A program made the translations under genes and the position numbers. From a virus, in the IMG/VR virus record IMGVR_UViG_3300042309_000823, positions 1 to 21,471 of that record: 21,471 bases of DNA; one strand, written 5' to 3'. Every line of letters starts with the position of its first letter. Position 1 is the first letter of the stretch. Under the pieces are notes generated by a model. The model did no database searches and had not been told where the DNA came from. It worked only from the letters and a program-made list of their open reading frames with translations. Below are positions 13,616 to 20,182 of the stretch, in pieces.

Positions 13616-14064
13616 AAAATTACAAACAAGGAAAATTTATACCGAAAAATCCACAAAAATATGATGGAAATCCAACAGAAATATATTTTCGTTCTAGTTA
13701 TGAATTAAAAATGTTTCAATATTGCGATTTAACTGAAAGTGTAATTTCATATCAAAGTGAAGAATTTTGCATTCCATACCGTTCACCAATAGATGGTCGT
13801 ATCCATAGATATTTTCCAGATATGAAATTGAAGTATAGAGATAAAGAAGGCAACAATCGAACTCTTGTTGTTGAAATCAAACCACAAAAAGACTTAAAAA
13901 TGCCTGAAACAAATCCAAAAAGAAGAACAAAGTCTTGGGCATATTCAGTTAAAATGTGGGCCATCAATCAAGCAAAATGGGAAGCAGCAAGAGATTGGTG
14001 TGCTGATAGAAAATATGAGTTCAAGATTTTTACAGAAAAAGAATTGGGGATTCCAGTCAAATGA
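13612..14064 (+). CDS. 4: gp4 head completion protein (TnsA-like nuclease fold)
   Basis: This 150-residue protein has the length of T4 gp4 (gp50/65), which acts on the filled head before tail joining. It starts MKNYKQGKFIPKNPQKY and shows a PD-(D/E)XK/TnsA-like arrangement: E31 in RSSYELK, D70 in RYFPDMKL, and E88-x-K90 in VVEIKP. The ATG overlaps the stop of the HNH gene, and the end overlaps the next gene as ATGA. Compared with the remnant at 12754 (MPRNEDSKYRQG), the present N-terminus is shortened by five residues and recoded, apparently carried along with the HNH insertion. The core is complete, so the protein should still work. In T4, gp4 precedes gp53; here gp48 and gp53 follow. Confidence 0.82.
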   Translation: MKNYKQGKFIPKNPQKYDGNPTEIYFRSSYELKMFQYCDLTESVISYQSEEFCIPYRSPIDGRIHRYFPDMKLKYRDKEGNNRTLVVEIKPQKDLKMPETNPKRRTKSWAYSVKMWAINQAKWEAARDWCADRKYEFKIFTEKELGIPVK

Positions 14065-14558
14065 TCGCAGATGATATCAGAAAGCAAGCAGGCAACAAAT
14101 ATCGTAGCACTGATTGGTGGACCAATTCACTAATGAATGAGTTGAGAAATCAACAAAAAAGAGATATTAATGAAGCAGATACTGGATTTATAAAACCAGG
14201 TGATTTGGTTTTCTTTTTATATTCCGCAAAGTATCCACAAAAATATGAATACTGGGATAAACACCCTTTGTCTTATGTTTTAGACATTAGTTTTAATGAA
14301 GGTTGGTTTCTTGGTGCAAATCTCCATTACCTCAATCCACAATACCGTGGAGGTGTCGCACAATCCTTTCTAAATAAAGAAGGAATTGTAAACGCACCCA
14401 AGAAAACTTTACACAAATACCTCTTCTCTGGGGTAATGACCGAATTCTTTAAAGTGCCTGAAAAAGAATGGAGAGAGGTATCATTACTTCCAACAGAGAA
14501 GTTTGTTGATAAAAGAGGTCAACCAGTATTTAAAACCAAAGTTTGGGACGCACCATAA
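14061..14558 (+). CDS. Conserved-type T4-like phage protein of unknown role between gp4 and gp48
   Basis: This is a 165-residue protein. The core reads GDLVFFLYSAKYPQKYEYWD, then HPLSYVLDISFNEGWFLGANLHYLNPQYRG, and the end has KYLFSGV, EWREVSLLPTEKF and a terminal VFKTKVWD. I recognise the FFxYxAK...YxDxxPL...GxNLHYLxPxxR pattern from small proteins common in T4-like cyanophages, but I do not know a tested function. No transmembrane segment or catalytic triad is evident. It overlaps gp4 as ATGA and abuts gp48 with no gap (TAA then ATG), so its product is probably made with head-completion and baseplate proteins. A head-neck or DNA-end role would fit the position, but this is inference. Confidence 0.65.
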   Translation: MIADDIRKQAGNKYRSTDWWTNSLMNELRNQQKRDINEADTGFIKPGDLVFFLYSAKYPQKYEYWDKHPLSYVLDISFNEGWFLGANLHYLNPQYRGGVAQSFLNKEGIVNAPKKTLHKYLFSGVMTEFFKVPEKEWREVSLLPTEKFVDKRGQPVFKTKVWDAP

Positions 14559-16085
14559 ATGGCTTATGAATTATTAAAAGACAAATATTATGTGTCTGGA
14601 ATTTACCAACTTGGTGTTCCTCTTGGTTTTGGGTTGAGGTATAATCCTACAAATGGTGATTATGAATTAAAACAGTTGGGTCTTGGTGGTAGTTATGATA
14701 TTGGAATTGGATTAGCACAATTGTATAAAAATGGAACTTGGACGAGTGATGCAATACAAGATCCAAAGTTGTTTATAAATAATGACCCGACCAAGATGAC
14801 CCCACTGGCGCAACAATTGTCTGTGGATATGAGAAAGAAGGTATATGCAGCATATCAAGCAAAAGGGGGCACTGCTGGTGGAAACGTAATTAATGCTACC
14901 GCAAGACCAGCAAATCAAAATAGTCAAGCAGGAGTAAACAATAGTTTTCCAGGAACAAATCCAGGAATAGCAACAGCAATACCAGGAACAGGTGCATTAG
15001 CAGCACCACCAGGACAAGGAAATATTTTCGATCCTGGTTTAGGAAATATCACCAATCTCAATTTTAGCAGTAGCAATGAAAAAGATATTTTTAAAACTGG
15101 TCTTTTATTGTATCCAGTTGACATTTTAAAAGAACAACAAGATACATTACAAATTACAATGTATCGTTATAGAGCACCATTGGAAGGTGTATTTTCTGGA
15201 AAAGTAGATACAAAATCAATATTCACAAAAGGATTGCAAAGAAATAGTGCTCTAAAAGAAGCAATTGCAACTACTATTTTGCCAATTCCCTCTGGCATTC
15301 AAGATAATAATGCTATAAGTTGGGGTGATGACTCAATGAACAATATGACTGCTGGTGTTGCTTCGTATGTAATTGGAAACCCAGGACAAGCAGCAGCAGG
15401 ACAAGCAGCAACAGCAGCAGGTGGAGCAGCATCGAGTGCATTGGGAGTTCCATTGCCAATACAATCAATCAACAACATAGCAACATTATTAGCAGCTGGT
15501 GCATCCCCAGATAATCCTATGTTTAAAACTGCAATTGTTTCTTTACTATTAAAAAATGCTGGGTTTGAAGTTTCTCCAGAAACTATATTAGCAAGAGGTG
15601 CTGGAATTGTTCCAAACTCAAACTTGGAACTACTATTTCAAGGACCAACACTTCGTCAATTTGGGTTCACTTGGCGTATGAGTCCAAGAAGTGAACTAGA
15701 AGCAAAAAATGTAAAAAGAATTATTCGTTTCTTTAAGCAAGGTAGTTCCCCAAGAAAAGTAAATTCCCAATCTGGTGCTGGTGCTAATTCTCTTTTTCTT
15801 GGAACTCCAAATGTTTTTAAACTTTCATATAAAACAGCAGGAAATAAAGAAATATCTGGATTAAATAAATTTAAGATATGTGCTCTTGTCAATATGAGTG
15901 TAGTTTATGCTCCTGATGGTCAATGGGCTGCATATGATGAAGGACAACCAGTATCTTTAACAATGAATTTAAACTTCCAAGAAATTGAACCTGTATATGA
16001 AAATGATTACCAAAAAGATATTTTTAGTGATCTTGTTGGTAAAGATGATTATTCAATAGTCAACGACGACGATGTAGGGTACTAA
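14559..16085 (+). CDS. 48: gp48-like baseplate tail-tube cap
   Basis: This 508-residue protein is longer than T4 gp48 (364). The conserved C-terminal half has LLFQGPTLRQFGFTWRMSPR, a run of charged helix (SELEAKNVKRIIRFFKQGSSPR), NSLFLGTPNVFKLSYKTAG, KFKICALVNMSVVYAPDGQW and SLTMNLNFQEIEPVYENDY. This is the typical gp48 signature. gp48 and gp54 form the top of the baseplate on which the tube grows. The N-terminal part (about 1-170) is Gly/Asn-rich with a Pro/Gly linker (NSFPGTNPGIATAIPGTGA), and residues 275-300 are Ala-rich, so the extra length seems to be low-complexity insertions. In T4 gp48 and gp54 are adjacent and co-directional; here they are on opposite strands about 1.8 kb apart. Confidence 0.85.
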   Translation: MAYELLKDKYYVSGIYQLGVPLGFGLRYNPTNGDYELKQLGLGGSYDIGIGLAQLYKNGTWTSDAIQDPKLFINNDPTKMTPLAQQLSVDMRKKVYAAYQAKGGTAGGNVINATARPANQNSQAGVNNSFPGTNPGIATAIPGTGALAAPPGQGNIFDPGLGNITNLNFSSSNEKDIFKTGLLLYPVDILKEQQDTLQITMYRYRAPLEGVFSGKVDTKSIFTKGLQRNSALKEAIATTILPIPSGIQDNNAISWGDDSMNNMTAGVASYVIGNPGQAAAGQAATAAGGAASSALGVPLPIQSINNIATLLAAGASPDNPMFKTAIVSLLLKNAGFEVSPETILARGAGIVPNSNLELLFQGPTLRQFGFTWRMSPRSELEAKNVKRIIRFFKQGSSPRKVNSQSGAGANSLFLGTPNVFKLSYKTAGNKEISGLNKFKICALVNMSVVYAPDGQWAAYDEGQPVSLTMNLNFQEIEPVYENDYQKDIFSDLVGKDDYSIVNDDDVGY

Positions 16086-16088
16086 AAA

Positions 16089-16922
16089 ATGCCGTATTTT
16101 AAAGAACTTCCAAATTTCGAATATATTGCGAATTTTCCTAATCAGTCATTTAATGACGATTATGTCGTAGCAAAAAATATATTCAAAAGAGCAAAATTAC
16201 GTAGTGATATTGCAAATGCCGTAACTGCTTTTAACTATTATCAAATTATTGATAACGAAAGACCAGACCAAGTTGCTGCAAAAGTTTATGATAATGCAGA
16301 CCTGGATTGGGTAATTTTAACAACAAATAATATCACAAATATCAATCAAGATTGGCCGTTAGATAATAATAGTTTTTATAAGTATCTTATTGATAAGTAT
16401 GGAAGTGATGAAGAACTTGGAAAAACACATCACTGGGAAACTGTTGAGTTTAAAGATGAATATGGACGTGTTGTAGTTCCTGGTGGTTATCAAGTTGACC
16501 CAGCAAAAGCACTATCAGTCACCACTTCTGAAGGTCAAAACGATTATATTTTAAGTGAGTTTCCAAATGAAAATACAAATTATAGTATTACAATAAACTT
16601 AAATCAATATCTTCCTGTTTATAATGGTGAAACAGAAACCGCACAAGCAATCATAAAAGATATTGATCTTAACTCGTCTACATTAAAAGTTGCTGGAAGA
16701 CAAAATAAAATTGATATTAGTGTCACAAATATTTTAGATAATTGGCCTACTAGTTGGGGAGGAAATACTACAATCAAGGGAAGATCTCAAAATACTAAAA
16801 TTCAAGTTCTTGATATTGCATTTGAGAATGATATAATCCTTAATCCATTATTATATGAAATTGTAGGAGAAGAAGTAAATGGTGAAATTGTCCCTGTGTT
16901 TAAATTTAGACAACAAATCTAA
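16089..16922 (+). CDS. 53: gp53-like baseplate wedge protein, N-terminal part
   Basis: This protein has 277 residues. The first 110 residues match the gp53 wedge pattern: a segment of the type KNIFKRAKLRSDIANAVTAF, then YYQIIDNERPDQVAAKVYDN and ADLDWVILTTNNITNINQDW, ending with a Tyr-rich helix before HHWETVEFKDEYGRVVVPGG. gp53 is the last wedge protein and helps wedges join around the hub. Residues about 150-277 are beta-rich (NYSITINLNQYLPVYN ... TIKGRSQNTKIQVLDIAFEN) and not obviously present in T4 gp53 (196 aa). The C-terminal helix conserved in T4 gp53 is missing here and instead lies in the next ORF. It starts 3 nt after gp48. Confidence 0.8.
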   Translation: MPYFKELPNFEYIANFPNQSFNDDYVVAKNIFKRAKLRSDIANAVTAFNYYQIIDNERPDQVAAKVYDNADLDWVILTTNNITNINQDWPLDNNSFYKYLIDKYGSDEELGKTHHWETVEFKDEYGRVVVPGGYQVDPAKALSVTTSEGQNDYILSEFPNENTNYSITINLNQYLPVYNGETETAQAIIKDIDLNSSTLKVAGRQNKIDISVTNILDNWPTSWGGNTTIKGRSQNTKIQVLDIAFENDIILNPLLYEIVGEEVNGEIVPVFKFRQQI

Positions 16923-16938
16923 ATAAAATAAAAACCAT

Positions 16939-17235
16939 ATGTCTATCCCAACTCCTATAAGTGGTGTAAAAATAAAAATATCAACCGACGTTCAAGCAAC
17001 TTCTATCACTGACACAAATGCGTCCAAAGTATCAACTTCATCAATTAAAGAAGTAAGTAATTATGAATATGAAGTTTTGGAAAATGAAAAGAAAAGAAAA
17101 ATATTAATCCTAAAACCAGAATACTTATCAGTCTTTGTAAGTGATATGAAAAATATTATGAAATATGCGGAATCTTCACAATACGTAGATCAAAATACTA
17201 AACGTGGTTATAATCCAAAAATAACTGGGGTGTGA
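16939..17235 (+). CDS. Detached C-terminal part of gp53
   Basis: This is a 98-residue ORF with its own ATG, 16 nt after the 277-aa gp53 ORF and in a different frame. It contains NYEYEVLENEKKRKILILKP followed by a helix of the form EYLSVFVSDMKNIMKY. This resembles the C-terminus of T4 gp53 as I remember it (a YEAAVLENEKLRQIKII segment, then a helix ending near IRIMEKSYG). The N-terminal 40 residues are Ser/Thr-rich. The tail STxQYVDQNTKRGYNP-type end is seen in cyanophage gp53 proteins. Both frames contain stops in the gap (TAA 16920-16922 and TAA 16924-16926), so a simple frameshift would not rejoin them. There is no clear ribosome site. It probably supplies the gp53 C-terminal segment as a separate polypeptide, or the split is an assembly error. 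Confidence 0.65.
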   Translation: MSIPTPISGVKIKISTDVQATSITDTNASKVSTSSIKEVSNYEYEVLENEKKRKILILKPEYLSVFVSDMKNIMKYAESSQYVDQNTKRGYNPKITGV

Positions 17236-17246
17236 ACCCTACAGAC

Positions 17247-17277
17247 AAAAAAATACCCCCGATTTTTTTCGGGGGTA
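17247..17277 (-). terminator. Rho-independent terminator downstream of gp32
   Basis: A 9-bp GC-rich stem (17254-17262 with 17269-17277, core CCCCC/GGGGG) has a 6-nt loop. For leftward RNA it is followed by seven U (the A-run at 17247-17253), a classical intrinsic terminator for the gp32 transcript. For rightward RNA from the gp53 operon the same hairpin lacks a U-tract, so termination there would be weaker. It fills the gap between the two convergent operons. Confidence 0.88.
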
Positions 17278-17304
17278 AAATGGATTTAAAAGTCGATTTT
17301 GAAA

Positions 17305-18207
17305 TCAGGAGTTTGCTAGCTTAGAAAAATAGCTCATTGGATCATCCTCGTCTTCGTCATCATCACTAGAAGCAGAAGAACGAACTGAAACAGATTCCTT
17401 CACAGGACGTGAAACTTCAACTTCTTCATCTTCATCAATCGTTTCAGGGTCTTGGAACTTGGGAGTTCCCTTGAGACCAAGTGTATAATCAAGACGTTTC
17501 TTCAAATCTTCATAAGACTTGAATTCACTTGGAGCAACAAAATCATTTAAGTTGTTGAGTGATTTGTAGATTGCTTCCAGTTCATCATCGTCATCAAGAA
17601 GAGCAGAAGGTGATGCAAATTCAGATTTATCATAGTTCCAATAACCATCTTTCTTCACCAACTTCAGTTTGAAGTTAGCACCCTTCCAGAAATCAAAAGG
17701 ATTGATTGGTTCTTCATCATCAAACTCTGGTTGCATAGAAGCCATAATCTTATCAAAGATTTTCTTACCAAACTTATAAAGGAACACTCGTCCTTCATTC
17801 GCAGGGTTCGCAGGATCTTTTACAACATAGATGTTTGCGAAATACGAAAGCTTGCGCTTGCGATCACGAACAATATTTTGATTATCTTTACTACCAGTAT
17901 TCCAAAGTTCTCGGTTTGCTTCACATACAGGACAGTTTTGTCCCAAAGTTGTGAGACAGTTATCAATCAACCAACCACCAGTTCCTTGAAATGCGTGAGA
18001 CCAGACCTGAGCCCAAGGTAGATCACAACCTTCGGGAGCAGGAAGAAAACGGATTACAGCAGAACCAGTTCCACCTTTATCCATTACAGGTTTCCAAAAA
18101 CGATCATCATCTTTGGAACCACCGTCGTTGAGTTTTTCAACTTGTTTGATGAGTTTCTCGGTCAAAGAACCCAGTTTTGATTGCTTCTTCAAATCAGCAA
18201 ATGACAT
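17305..18207 (-). CDS. 32: gp32 single-stranded DNA-binding protein
   Basis: This 300-residue protein (T4 gp32 has 301) is the phage replication and recombination ssDNA-binding protein. The basic N-terminus (LKKQSKLGS) is in the place of the cooperativity motif. The OB core contains VIRFLPAPEGCDLPWAQVW and a zinc site H71-x12-C84-x7-C92-x2-C95 (in WSHAF, DNCLT, NCPVC), close to T4 H-x12-C-x9-C-x2-C. The C-terminus is strongly acidic (SSDDDEDEDDPMSYFSKLAN), the tail that contacts helicase loader and other partners. It lies downstream of gp59, as in T4, with a DUF1825-like gene between them. It has its own sigma70-like promoter, a periodic repeat leader and a terminator, so it can be expressed alone. 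The ATG at 18207 is preceded by GGAG 10 nt upstream. Confidence 0.95.
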   Translation of the reverse strand: MSFADLKKQSKLGSLTEKLIKQVEKLNDGGSKDDDRFWKPVMDKGGTGSAVIRFLPAPEGCDLPWAQVWSHAFQGTGGWLIDNCLTTLGQNCPVCEANRELWNTGSKDNQNIVRDRKRKLSYFANIYVVKDPANPANEGRVFLYKFGKKIFDKIMASMQPEFDDEEPINPFDFWKGANFKLKLVKKDGYWNYDKSEFASPSALLDDDDELEAIYKSLNNLNDFVAPSEFKSYEDLKKRLDYTLGLKGTPKFQDPETIDEDEEVEVSRPVKESVSVRSSASSDDDEDEDDPMSYFSKLANS

Positions 18208-18259
18208 TTGTATTCTCCGTATTTTTTGTATTGAGAGTATTGGATGTATTATCCGTATT
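18206..18259 (-). repeat. Six exact-period 9-nt repeats (AATAC-N4) in gp32 leader
   Basis: Read on the minus strand, AATAC occurs at 18259, 18250, 18241, 18232, 18223 and 18214, each exactly 9 nt after the last. The units are AATAC followed by GGAT, ATCC, TCTC, AAAA, GGAG and AAAT. The last unit includes the AT of the gp32 ATG and the fifth contains the Shine-Dalgarno GGAG. In mRNA this is an unstructured A-rich tract covering the whole leader, a plausible operator for gp32 binding to its own message. Confidence 0.9.
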
Positions 18260-18260
18260 A

Positions 18261-18289
18261 ATTATAGCAGATATAAGGTCAGTCGTCAA
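18261..18289 (-). promoter_or_regulatory. Strong sigma70-type promoter of gp32
   Basis: On the minus strand, -35 TTGACG (18289-18284) and -10 TATAAT (18266-18261) are separated by 17 bp, and TGC precedes the -10 as an extended element. RNA should start near 18254, giving a leader of about 47 nt to the gp32 ATG. The -35 lies in the last codons of the DUF1825-like gene. This would allow early expression by the host RNA polymerase. Confidence 0.85.
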
Positions 18290-18611
18290 GGGTCTTTTCG
18301 AGGTTTTCAATCGACTCTTCCATCTTCGCAAAGAATGTATTGATATTGTCTCCTGGTTCTAATCCAAATAATAAAGCAGAATCAAGAATTCGATTCTTCA
18401 TTTCTATTGCTTCTGGATCATTAGATAGGGATAATCTAAAAATAAAGACTTTTTGTTTTTCTAAAAAATTCTTCATTGTTTCTAGAAGGTCCTTTTTTTT
18501 ATCCGAATCGGAAAAAGGAATTTCAAATAATTCACTAAAAAGTTTGTGTTGAAGTTCATCAAGTTCAAACAAAGATTCTCTGACCTGTTCTGAATCAAAA
18601 AATCCACTCAT
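18279..18611 (-). CDS. DUF1825-like small protein (cyanobacterial family)
   Basis: This 110-residue, helical, acidic protein begins MSGFFDSEQVRESLFELDEL. The GFFDSE-x-V start, the length, the central FLEKQKVFIFRLSLSNDPEA segment and the end NTFFAKMEESIENLEKTL fit DUF1825, a protein family I know from cyanobacteria (start GFFDSEIVQ, central RYRIFMKRFELSEDF, end QMxxTLERMK). The biochemical role is not known to me. It overlaps gp59 as ATGA, so it is co-translated with it, and the gp32 promoter starts in its last codons. T4 has no gene at this place. It may be an acquired host protein or regulator, and its position among gp33/gp59/gp32 hints at a link to replication or transcription, which is inference. 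Confidence 0.7.
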   Translation of the reverse strand: MSGFFDSEQVRESLFELDELQHKLFSELFEIPFSDSDKKKDLLETMKNFLEKQKVFIFRLSLSNDPEAIEMKNRILDSALLFGLEPGDNINTFFAKMEESIENLEKTLDD

Positions 18612-19198
18612 AAAACAATCTCCTTGACAATTTGTTTATACTTTGCTACATCAATATTTAGAAAAGGTTGATACTTGCGAATTCTCAGACTGACGGTTTC
18701 CCACACTGGGTCTGTTAGTTTCTTATCAAACTTTTTCACATAACCCAATATCATATCCAATATAACCATTGTCTCCAAACTGATTGCTTTTTGAAAATAC
18801 TTTTTGAGAATTTCTGGATGTTGATTGTTTTTTATCTCAAATAATTCCACAAAACTATCTTTGTTTATAAAGATTTCTGCTTCTGTTTTGAATAAGTAAA
18901 AAAGACTTTGAGATTTTTTCAACCAATTTGTATAAACTTGTTCTCCATTCTCAATGATTTCACCAATCCATAAAGATTGAGTGTCATTACATTCTGCAAA
19001 GTTTGCTACAAAATATGCTTTGATTTCATCATCATTTTTCTGTCTAGAAGTTCGTTCAAAGAAATACCTATCCTTCCTCTTATGAAAAGAGTCCAGAGAT
19101 GCTCTGGACTTTCCACAATATTTAAAGTAATCGTAATTTTCTTTTGTAAAATGATTTTTGAATGCTAAGTAAGTTTTATATACATCAAAAGGAGTCAC
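18608..19198 (-). CDS. 59: gp59 loader of replicative helicase
   Basis: This protein has 196 residues, close to T4 gp59 (217). It loads the gp41 helicase onto gp32-coated forks. The alignment from memory is clear: DVYKTYLAFKNHF / VYKLYLMIKQH, then SFHKRKDRYFFERTSR / YQKRRDKYFFQKLSE, SLWIGEI / AWIGDI, ISLETMVILDMILGYVKKFD, DPVWETVSLRIRKY and FLNIDVAKYKQI near the end. The start is GTG 19198, overlapping the gp33 stop as GTGA; no in-frame ATG occurs nearby, and conserved residues begin at position 5, so GTG is favoured. This leaves it about a dozen residues shorter at the N-terminus than T4. It is coupled to the DUF1825-like gene downstream. Confidence 0.92.
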   Translation of the reverse strand: MTPFDVYKTYLAFKNHFTKENYDYFKYCGKSRASLDSFHKRKDRYFFERTSRQKNDDEIKAYFVANFAECNDTQSLWIGEIIENGEQVYTNWLKKSQSLFYLFKTEAEIFINKDSFVELFEIKNNQHPEILKKYFQKAISLETMVILDMILGYVKKFDKKLTDPVWETVSLRIRKYQPFLNIDVAKYKQIVKEIVL

Positions 19199-19449
19199 AA
19201 TGGCAATTTAGCACGAGTAGTTTTTTTCAAAAAATTCAATTCCATAGCATCATTTTTAAGTTTCTCTTTCAATGGTTTAGAAACTAATTTAGATATAGTA
19301 TCAATTTCAATGCTATTTTCTTCACAATATGTGACGATTGCATCAATATAATTGATTTTGGATTCTTTAACAATATTCTCTATATCCTGAGCGAACTTTT
19401 GAGGACATAGAAACTTGTTATTTAATTCTTCCTTGAGTTTATCATTCAT
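19195..19449 (-). CDS. 33: gp33-like late-transcription coactivator
   Basis: I chose ATG 19449, giving 84 residues; the open frame extends further upstream, but that part overlaps the nuclease gene and lacks a good start. The protein reads MNDKLKEELNNKFLCPQKFA, then IENIVKESKINYIDAIVTYCEENSIEID and a C-terminal LKNDAMELNFLKKTTRAKLPL. This resembles the gp33 (late transcription coactivator) proteins of T4-like cyanophages, with the YIDAIxxYCE helix and the short hydrophobic end thought to touch the RNA polymerase beta flap. In T4, gp33 directly precedes gp59 and gp32, the same order as here. With the late sigma factor (outside this window) it would activate the TATAAATA promoters. It overlaps the nuclease stop by 8 nt and gp59 as GTGA. 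Confidence 0.75.
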   Translation of the reverse strand: MNDKLKEELNNKFLCPQKFAQDIENIVKESKINYIDAIVTYCEENSIEIDTISKLVSKPLKEKLKNDAMELNFLKKTTRAKLPL

Positions 19450-20182
19450 ACTGCTGAAGTTTATCTCTAACAAATTCTCTAATATATTCGGTGAGTAACT
19501 TAATGTACTTTCCTTTATCATACTCTTCATAAATTTCGCATTCTCCATTTTCACAAGCCATAATGATGACAAATTTCTTTACCATTATACCAGTCATTTC
19601 ATATAACATGCAAGCATAAGCAGCACATTGAACGAAATAATGCTCAATCCAATCTCTTGGTTTTGGTTTCTTAGAAGTTTTAAAGTCAATGACTGCTAAT
19701 TCACCATTGTATTCGGCAATACAATCAACAGTTCCCGCAATACCTAAAACTTTGCTATACAAAGAATTTTCAAGTGCGTGAATATTATTTATCTTATTCA
19801 AATAAGGTTTCGCAATTCCAAATAACATTTGCGAAATTGGAAGAACCTCAGAATTAAACTCTTCATTCTTCAAATACATTTCAGCAAGTGTATGCATATC
19901 AGTCCCACGACTGGTTGCTTGCTTTGTGATTTTATTTGCTTGTTCTTCTCCTACTTTTTTTCTCCAATCAGCAAAGAACTGACGGTTCTTATGACTGGTT
20001 ACAGAAGTAATGGAGACCAATTTAATTAACTGGTCTTCATTTGGAACCTTATAATAACGAACTCCATCAATGGTCTCCCTCTCCAATTGAGGGAGATTCA
20101 AATTCACATAATTAAATCTTTCTATTTTCTTTTGCTTTGAACCATATAATTCATTATATTTTTCAATTAAAGGATTTGACAT
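19442..20182 (-). CDS. PD-(D/E)XK exonuclease (RecB/MGME1-like)
   Basis: I chose ATG 20182, which overlaps the PhoH stop as TGATG; a GTG three bases upstream would add one residue. The protein has 246 residues. The catalytic pattern of RecB/Cas4/MGME1-type nucleases is complete (numbering from the GTG): H98 in GTDMHTLAE, E139 in ALENSLYS, D154 in IAGTVDCIAEY, D167-x-K169 in LAVIDFKTSKK, and Q186 in YFVQCAAYA. It probably degrades DNA ends or flaps in a metal-dependent manner. It stands upstream of gp33-gp59-gp32, close to where T4 encodes RNase H, so a role in RNA-primer or flap removal, recombination or host DNA breakdown would fit (inference). It ends in a charged helix and overlaps gp33 by 8 nt. 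Confidence 0.8.
   Translation of the reverse strand: MSNPLIEKYNELYGSKQKKIERFNYVNLNLPQLERETIDGVRYYKVPNEDQLIKLVSITSVTSHKNRQFFADWRKKVGEEQANKITKQATSRGTDMHTLAEMYLKNEEFNSEVLPISQMLFGIAKPYLNKINNIHALENSLYSKVLGIAGTVDCIAEYNGELAVIDFKTSKKPKPRDWIEHYFVQCAAYACMLYEMTGIMVKKFVIIMACENGECEIYEEYDKGKYIKLLTEYIREFVRDKLQQYE

Noticed and set aside
15390-15435. GCAGCA-rich microsatellite-like tract in gp48
   Set aside because: It simply codes for an Ala/Gly-rich linker (AAAGQAATAAGGAA) in frame; no sign of a separate repeat element.
19450-19572. Upstream extension of the gp33-like gene (125-aa reading)
   Set aside because: It overlaps the nuclease gene by about 130 bp and lacks a family match; ATG 19449 gives the usual 8-nt overlap and a family-like length.
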